DNA from: Helichrysum umbraculigerum
Lineage: Eukaryota > Streptophyta > Magnoliopsida > Asterales > Asteraceae
Assembly: GCA_949592205.1 (NCBI GenBank)
Contig: CATIUR010000005.1
Span: 88,652,777 to 88,716,776, forward strand
DNA: 64,000 nucleotides
Direction of reading: 5' to 3'
Below the pieces are notes generated by a model that was given only the letters and a program-made list of their open reading frames with translations, did not search any database and was not told the origin of the DNA. Numbering within the stretch: the stretch's first letter is position 1; each line of letters starts with the position of its first letter. Shown piece by piece: positions 57,359-64,000 of this stretch. The position numbers and the translations under genes were made by a program.

Positions 57359-57428
<70 letters not shown>
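57359..57428. repeat. (TA)n microsatellite
   Basis: About 35 TA units, directly before an inverted-repeat element. Confidence 0.97.
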
Positions 57429-57430
<2 letters not shown>

Positions 57431-57750
57431 TGGAGGTTCATATGAGAACCAACTAAAAGTTGAGAACCTTGAGAAGCACTACATTACATGCGTGTTCACA
57501 TGTGATTTAACTTCATTCACATGTGAACATTGATTTTAGGTTAGATTTGTAAAGAAAAAAATTAAAAAAATCCTAAATTATAGCGAAAAACACAAAAAAC
57601 AAATATATGTTCACATTTGATGATAATGTGAACAAATCATGTAAAAAGTGTTTTAAGATGTGATTTTCGAATTTTTTTCTTTACCAATCTAACCTAAATT
57701 AATGTTCACATGTGAATGAAGTTAATAACATGTGAACAATCATGTAATCT
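57429..57750. mobile_element. Inverted-repeat element remnant
   Basis: The left end GGTGGAGGTTCATATGAGAA resembles the terminus at 49994. Inner arms around CATTCACATGTGAACAT and TTAGGTTAGATTTGTAAAGA are inverted at 57660-57735. The right terminus appears replaced by duplicated flank. Confidence 0.5.
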
Positions 57751-57758
57751 AGTGGTTC

Positions 57759-57866
57759 GAGGAGTTTTTGCAAGATATGAACAAGCATGTAAAAATAATA
57801 TTAAGTTCGAGGAGTTTTTGCAAGATATGGTTCTATACGGCTGACTAATGGTTATCAAGATTTCAA

Positions 57867-57868
<2 letters not shown>
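57759..57868. repeat. Duplicated flank (filler) of 57020-57105
   Basis: TTCGAGGAGTTTTTGCAAGA and the following 60 bases repeat the sequence at 57039-57105, once in short form (57757-57780) and once in longer form (57790-57868), as expected from break repair beside the TA tracts. Confidence 0.75.

Positions 57869-57952
<84 letters not shown>
57869..57952. repeat. (TA)n microsatellite
   Basis: About 42 TA units. Confidence 0.97.
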
Positions 57953-57956
<4 letters not shown>

Positions 57957-58382
57957 TTTAATGTGTACGCTAAGAACCATATTATTATAGCTAGGGCATT
58001 TTCAACATATGTATTTTATCAATAATTTGATGTAACAATGAATTTTTAAAAAATATGTCTCAATCAAATGTGATACGTCTCCAATGTATACACCAAACTT
58101 TTGCTTTGTAACTCTTCAAACATTTACATATTTCCCCTAAACTACTTTTATCTTTTATTTTACTTTAATTCATTATTTTTAAGCTAAATTAATTTTTCAA
58201 ACTATTAACTTAATTGTCAGTTTTATTTATCTACTTTCGTATGTTTTTAATGACGTACTTTCCTTTCATAAAGCAATGTTATAATTATTGTAATCGTTTA
58301 AAAATTATATTTTATTATTTCAGTAATCAATTATAATAAAGTAATAAAAATAAATAATAAGTTTTATAAGTTTTGTACTCAA
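57953..58382. other. AT-rich sequence, nothing recognised
   Basis: No gene, element boundary or repeat could be supported here. Confidence 0.5.
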
Positions 58383-59400
58383 ACTAGTTGAAGGACCCGC
58401 GACAACACGAGCTACGACATTTGAGTTTTTAAAGAATGTATATTATTTAAAAAAAACATCAAATATATAGGGGCCGAAAGTGTAATTATTCGAAATAAAT
58501 CTCCACCGTAGGATTACAATGGAATAAACCTAATCAAGGGTCAAGATTGCTCTATGGTATTCTGTTTTAATTATATAGATTGAAATATTGGTTGAAAATA
58601 ATGAGAGATATCGTGAAAGTTGGTGTGCAAATTTTAATTTTATAAACGGATAAAATATTGAGGCCGATTTTTTAATAAAAAAATACATCAAATATATAGG
58701 GGTCGAAAGTGTAATTATTCGAAATAAATCTCCACCGTATGATTACAGTGGATGAAACCTAATCAAGGGTCAAGATTATTCCATGGTACTCTGTTTTAAT
58801 TATATAGATGCGACAACGCGGGCTACGACACTTGAGTTTTTAAAGAATGTATATTATTTAAAAAAACATCAAATATATAGGGGCCGAAAGTGTAATTATT
58901 CGAAATAAATCTCCACCGTAGGATTACAATGGAGGAAACCTAATCAAGGGTCAAGATTGCTCTATGGTATTATGTTTTAATTATATAGATTGAAATATTG
59001 GTTGAAAAGAATGAGAGATATCATGAAAGTTGATGTGCAAATTATAATTTTATAAACGGATAAAATATTGAGGCCAATTTTTTAATAAAAAAAATACATC
59101 AAATATATAGGGGCCGAAAGTGTAATTATTCGAAATAAATCTCTACCGTATGATTACAATGGATGAAACCTAATCAAGGGTCAAGATTATTCAATGGTAT
59201 TCTTTTTGATTATATAGACGCGACAACGCGGGCTAAGACATTTGAGTTTTTAAAGAATGTATATTATTTAAAAATATATATATATATATAGGGGCCGAAA
59301 GTGTAATTATTCAAAATAAAGCTTCACCGTATGATTACAATGGATGAAACCTAATCAAGGGTCAAGATTATTCCATGGTATTCTGTTTTAATTATATAGA
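58383..59400 (-). repeat. Helitron-like 3' end expanded as a 410 bp higher-order repeat
   Basis: The left edge reads, on the minus strand, hairpin, eight bases, CTAGT. The hairpin sequence recurs at 58399, 58810 and 59220 (410-411 bp period). Inside each period the marker GGGGCCGAAAGTGTAATTAT occurs twice (58470, 58699, 58880, 59110, 59291), alternating 229 and 181 bp. Non-coding. Confidence 0.75.
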
Positions 59401-61337
59401 AGATAGAAGATAAATAGATAGATAATTAAAATATTTTCAAAGTTGTTATTCATATAAACCCTTTTGTTCTCAATAGAAAATATTACCTCAATAAATTTAT
59501 TTCCTTATTTTCTTACAAAAAATACGTCAACAAACTTCCTAATTAAAATGCTCTTGTAATTTAGATAGATATAGATATATATAAATTCTTGGGTTAATTA
59601 CAAATCTCCTCACCTTAAACACCCTAAATATCATATATACCCACTTTACATTCAATATATCAAATTTACCCAAATTCCTATTTTAATTATATTTAAAACA
59701 ATAAAAATTCTTTTAATTATCCATTATTCACCTAATGAAAACAATACCTTTGCTGCTTTATTTCTCTCAATCCAGTTAATAATACTTTCATATCTTTAAT
59801 TACAAACGGGTTACAACTTACATCCATCTTTGACGATAAACCTAATAACAATCTCTATAACAATGATAATAATATTAAAACAAAAAGATTTACTAAGTCT
59901 TGTTTTATGATCAACGTAATCTGCATGCCTCTAATAATTAGATGTGGCAACAATTGCAATAATGCACCAATTAAAAAAAATACAAAATGCATCATGTGAC
60001 GCAGGGGGAGAGACAGGGCGGGGGCAGTGTAGGCAGCCGCCCCCACAAGAATTTTCAAATTACGTAAAAATAATTTTTTAAGGTATTATTGACATTTTAA
60101 ATTTTCGCCACCACTAAACTACAAAGGAAATAAAAAAAATTTTATTTCGCCCCTCTACTTGGATATCCTGGCTCCGCACCTAATGTGACGTATGCTAGTA
60201 TCAATCAGCTTCAAATGTCGGTTGCTCTTTTTTTTTTTATCGGGGGAATTGAAGATAAAAGTGTAACACCCCCAAATTTACGGTTTGGCGGAAGCATACT
60301 TTGGGTGTTACTAATCAATAATCAAAGCACAAAGAGATATAGCAAACGACTCTATATGCGTCGTTTTGACAAAATATATTAATATACGAAATGTTTACAA
60401 CATTTGAAGCGGTACATAGCTCGTGTTCGATTAATTGAGAGATTTCAGTACATAAGTACTTGTACAAAATATACTAATGCAATAAAATCTCTAATGTCTG
60501 CATGCTGACCCGAGCTATAGAAATCCTGAGGCAGTCCAAATCTACTGCTGAGTACCTGTGAAACATGCTAAAATGGGTCAGCTAAAGCTGGTGAGCTCAC
60601 AGGTTTGAAATCAGATAATATCGTATGAACCGCAAGATTTAAGTAATGATTTGCATCCAGCAAATAAATAATAGTGTATACAGCCATGAGCACATAGTCT
60701 GAGCTTAACTCGAGGGTCGGGTCCCATATAGAGAATTCCGAGCGAGGTGCCTCTACGAGTGCCTAATCCACACTCGTCTGAACAATTATTAGTACGTCCG
60801 TTTAACCGGTTAGTGCATGCTAACCCGGACGAGGAGGGTCAATCCTATATGGTACCATATACTAATAATCACGCTACAACGTATTTCCAAACTATGCTGA
60901 CGGAGGACTTTGAAATAATTAGTGGAAAACAACTCATGTAGTATATTGAAAAGTGGTACTTGCGTTCACATGTTAAAATAAGCATTGAATCACACCCCTG
61001 AGTGAAAAGCGGTAAAAAGAGGGGCTATGAGACTCACATGAGTCTTGAGCGTTTGGTCAATAAACGTACGGTGCTTAATCAAGCAGTGAGATGTCCGCAG
61101 ACAGATAACCTTAGGGTGTCCACGACACGCGATGGTTATTAATACGAGTAGGTAGTTACAAAGACTACCTTTGTAGTAGTTCGTTCAACTATAATGTCCA
61201 AATGACTACGATTTGGTTGTTTGGTTTAAGTTTTGAAAACGTGTACGGCCCGTTGGTGATTAGTTGTAATAATAATCTTCAACATTATTATTTTGATTTC
61301 GAATAGTTATACTTAAAAAGTATTTATGACTTTAGGT

Positions 61338-61432
61338 GACGGGGGTCCGGGGGCAGCGCCCCTGGTTAGCGGGGTTCCAGGGGTGGCAACCCCTGGCGGG
61401 GTCCAAGGGGCTGGCCCCTGGTTGGGGTCGAG
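61338..61432. repeat. GC-rich imperfect repeat block
   Basis: Counterpart of 29844-29932, almost identical, with GGGGTCCGGGGGC and GGTTCCAGGGGTGGC-type units. Confidence 0.75.
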
Positions 61433-61575
61433 ATGCCAAGTCAGCTCGAAAATTTTTTATTTCTACTAAATTGCTTTGGTGAAAAACGCATCAGGACTTG
61501 AATTTGGGTGAAATCAAGTGATAAATTTTAGGTCTCGACACTTAGTAAAAATTAGTTGTAAACATTCTGTCTTCA

Positions 61576-61975
61576 GCGTCACTTATAGCGACACTCAAGG
61601 GGTTAGGCGACACTTAGAAAATGTCGCATGAAATGACGGATTCTGATTAATGGCGTCGCTTGTGCAAGTGACGCATATAGTGCGACACTTAAGGGAGTGT
61701 CGGTTGTAAGTGTCGGTACAAGTGTCATGAGTCACTAAGGTTAGTGACGGGTGAAATATGTTCTCGATTGTAGGCGTCACTTAGACAAGTGACGCTATAA
61801 GTGTCGGTTCATAGTGACGGGTATTGAATTTGCGACACTTAGGCAAGTGTCGGGAAAAAGGGGTTTATGCGGCACTCAGGCAAGTGACGCAAAATTTGGG
61901 CTTTTAGCGACACTCAATACGTCACTTAAGTGACGCACGAAGTGACGCTATACTGCAGTCGTCGTTGCGTCACTT
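61576..61975. repeat. Cluster of GCGACACTTA / AAGTGACGC motifs
   Basis: About 25 copies of GTGTCG, GTGACG, CGACAC or CGTCAC-type motifs in 400 bp. Same place as 30080-30345 of the related LTR, but with a different motif and greater length. Confidence 0.75.
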
Positions 61976-62918
61976 CGAGCTGTTGACGGATTTTTGAGCC
62001 AAAACGAGTTTTTCGGCGACCATTTGGTCCGATTCTTTTACCCAACCCATATTTGGACATTTTGAACATATAGGAACAACTTGTATGTAAAAATGAACGA
62101 AATCGAGACGTTTCGGGATTTGTCGGAAACTTACAAAGTTAACGCCGTGAAAACCCGGAAAGATAGGAATGTAGATCGTTGCGTCGTGGTTCTTTTCTTC
62201 CAAACGAGTCTTGAGATTTATGGTCGTTTAGTGGTGTGATTTGGGGGTTTTAATGATGGTGGTGGTGGTGAGAATTTGAGAGAAAAAGAATGCAGAGAGA
62301 GATGTGTGAAGAATGAGATGATGATGAAATGAGGGTGGGGGAAATCCTCCCCTTTTTGGCCGGTTAGTGGGGCCCACCCCTTGTGGGTGTGTCCCAAAAT
62401 TTTGTTCCCTGCATTCGCGCTCCGTGCGATGTTCGTTTTCCCGATTATTTAAACGTTAAATAATTATTTTATACGTTAAATTATACGTTTTTTTTTTTAA
62501 ATACGAATAATTAAATCAATATTTTCGTTGAAGTATTAAATTAAATACTTGTTAATTGAGTTATAAAATATAATTTAAGCCTGTTTCGTTTTGTTTGCGC
62601 GTTTTCATTTTAATCGCGTAAATTTTATTTGTACGATACGAGTTGAATTGAAATATTATAACAATAACATTTTTGGAATAAAATAGCGTTATTAAATAAT
62701 ATTATATTATTTAATAAAATCGTTCACCAACGTCCGTATTTATTGATTCGAATTACATTCGAATTGAAGAGCGTACGATTTAATCAAATCGCATAATCGT
62801 ATATATTCATCAATATATATTTTGATACATTAATTACCCTAACCAGAGGACTAATTACATGTATTACAACGGATTAGGCACTAATTACTAGTCCTAATTT
62901 GACGGGTGTCACAAAAAG

Positions 62919-63190
62919 TATATTACTCCATATCACAACTTCGTCTACATTATTATAGGGGTTTACCAAGATAGCTTCTACATTTAATTATACGAATCAA
63001 TAAACGAAAAACACACATGATATAATATTATTGATAGCAAACAAGTTTACCAATATATCTAAAACAACATATGATAAGATTACCAAAGTCATTTTTGATT
63101 CTGAAGTTGGTTGAATCGACTGAAAATTAGTTTATTAGAGCTTCCGGAAGTTATTGAAATGATCGATCGTGAAAAAAAATTAGCGGGAGG
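62919..63190. other. Right interior of the Mutator-like element
   Basis: Non-coding sequence between the solo LTR and the right terminal repeat; nothing else recognised. Confidence 0.5.
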
Positions 63191-63430
63191 GTTTGCCTCC
63201 TTTTAGGAAAAAGCGGCAAGGGTATTATTGTCATTAGGTGAATAATGAATAATTAATAGAGATTTTATTGTTTTAAATATAATTAAAATAGGGATTTGGG
63301 TATATTTGATATTTTGAATTTAAAGGGGATATATATGATATTTAGGGTGTTTAAGGTGGAGAGATTTGTAATTAACCCTAAATTGTTTACTAGTTACTAC
63401 TATATAAAGCTTAACTAATGGTATTTTTAA

Positions 63431-63960
63431 GGGTTAAAGCTATAGATCAAAAATGAACTTTCACTTTTGTACCGAGTTTGGTAACGAACCGATTTTATTA
63501 CTAATGTAGGTAATGAACTTTTAAATTTTGTGTCATGTTAGGTAATATGTATTACGTGACATTTCGACAATATGCTATGTAATACTCCCTCCGTCCCAAA
63601 TCTATTGTCCCCTTGTTGACTTTGGAGTCTTTCTCTTCCAACTTTGACCTTCGATATTTTTGTTTGTGTTATATAATACTTGATGCAAATTATACCAATG
63701 AAAATACATTCAAAATCCAATCAATTCATATATTTTGCATCAAATATTATATAACACAAACAAAAATATCGAAGGTCAAAGTTGGAAGAGAAAGACTCCA
63801 AAGTCAACAAGGGGACAATAGATTTGGGACGGAGGGAGTATATATTATCTAACTCGACACAAAATTTGAAAGTTCGCTACCTACATTAGTAATAAAATCG
63901 GTTCATTACCTAGCGCGGTACCAAAATGAAATTTTGTTGCCGATATGTAGCTTTAACTCA
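63431..63960. mobile_element. MITE with long inverted repeats, interrupted by a Stowaway
   Basis: 8 bp duplication ATTTTTAA (63423-63430 and 63961-63968). Arms of about 120 bp (GTTAAAGCTA ends; TACCTACATTAGTAATAAAA and its complement inside). Removing the Stowaway leaves about 274 bp. Confidence 0.78.
63585..63838. mobile_element. Stowaway MITE (254 bp)
   Basis: TA duplication and perfect ends CTCCCTCCGTCCCAAATCTA. Inner arms of about 100 bp are inverted (CTTTGGAGTCTTTCTCTTCC and its complement). Confidence 0.95.
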
Positions 63961-64000
63961 ATTTTTAACATGAATGTTCAAGACATTTACATACAATATT

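Larger units (their letters stand above)
60262..62913 (-). mobile_element. Solo LTR, same subfamily as 28750-31239 (2652 bp)
   Basis: Perfect 5 bp duplication AAAAG (60257-60261 and 62914-62918). Ends are TGTAACACCC and GGGTGTCACA. Closely similar to 28750-31239 except for the CG-motif cluster. Confidence 0.93.
59591..63378. mobile_element. Mutator-like element with long TIRs, holding a solo LTR
   Basis: Near-perfect 9 bp duplication (TAAATTCTT 59582-59590, TAAATTGTT 63379-63387). The ends read GGGTTAATTACAAATCTC, with about 190 bp of inverted similarity. Without the solo LTR (60262-62913) it is about 1.13 kb. No transposase is visible. Confidence 0.82.

Overview
This 64 kb window is plant nuclear DNA (AT-rich, with long TA microsatellites, Athila-type and chromovirus LTR retrotransposons, hAT, Mutator-like, Stowaway, SINE and Helitron traces). 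It is almost entirely nested transposons. The only trace of an ordinary host gene is a decayed sialidase-like (BNR/Asp-box) pseudogene on the minus strand at 51912-53703. A eudicot is likely; the family (possibly Asteraceae) is only a guess.

Layout. 1-10200: an Athila-type element on the minus strand (called ATH-A here). Its 5' LTR is 7598-10200 and its 3' LTR lies off the left edge. One open frame, gag-protease-RT-RNase H-integrase, runs from 7392 down to 1828 and is broken by four stop codons with no frameshift. A 219-codon ORF in the env position follows an apparent splice acceptor. 10557-11551: two opposed hAT-type MITEs. 11576-18865: a gag-only chromovirus (Tekay-like) on the minus strand, TSD ATATG, with a 2.07 kb deletion in its 5' LTR. 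18866-23409: non-coding host DNA with small MITEs, SINE-like pieces, a Helitron end and microsatellites.

23410-48524: a 25.1 kb composite, TSD TAGAT, whose base is a non-autonomous Athila relative on the plus strand (ATH-B; about 12.8 kb once insertions are removed). Its LTRs are about 2.6 kb. Where gag-pol should be, it has a single unrelated 451-codon ORF, followed by a probable internal promoter, a 5'UTR intron, and an Athila ORF-1-type gene with a long Thr/Pro-rich tail. Its 5' LTR carries three chromovirus insertions: a solo LTR at 24537-28494 that itself holds a hAT element, a solo LTR at 28750-31239, and a coding-less element at 31835-37667 with an aberrant 56 bp LTR. Removing the three insertions and their TSDs leaves 2611 bp, against 2605 bp for the intact 3' LTR, so the nesting model closes.

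48525-64000: host DNA with a local tandem repeat split by ATH-B, a tRNA-derived SINE, a Mutator-like inverted-repeat element with telomere-type repeats at its centre, the sialidase pseudogene, a hairpin MITE, a Helitron end fused to a 410 bp higher-order repeat, a Mutator-like element (59591-63378) holding another solo LTR, and a MITE with a Stowaway inside it.

How parts work together. ATH-A and ATH-B share the LTR start, the tRNA-Asp-type primer site, an array of the palindrome CCGTATACGG at 20-21 bp spacing upstream of the TATA box, a hairpin after the first long ORF, a 3' splice site abutting the env-position ATG, and repeated polypurine-like motifs. This suggests that ATH-B used enzymes supplied by an ATH-A-like partner. 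The five chromovirus LTRs share a terminal stem-loop whose stem changes in a compensated way.
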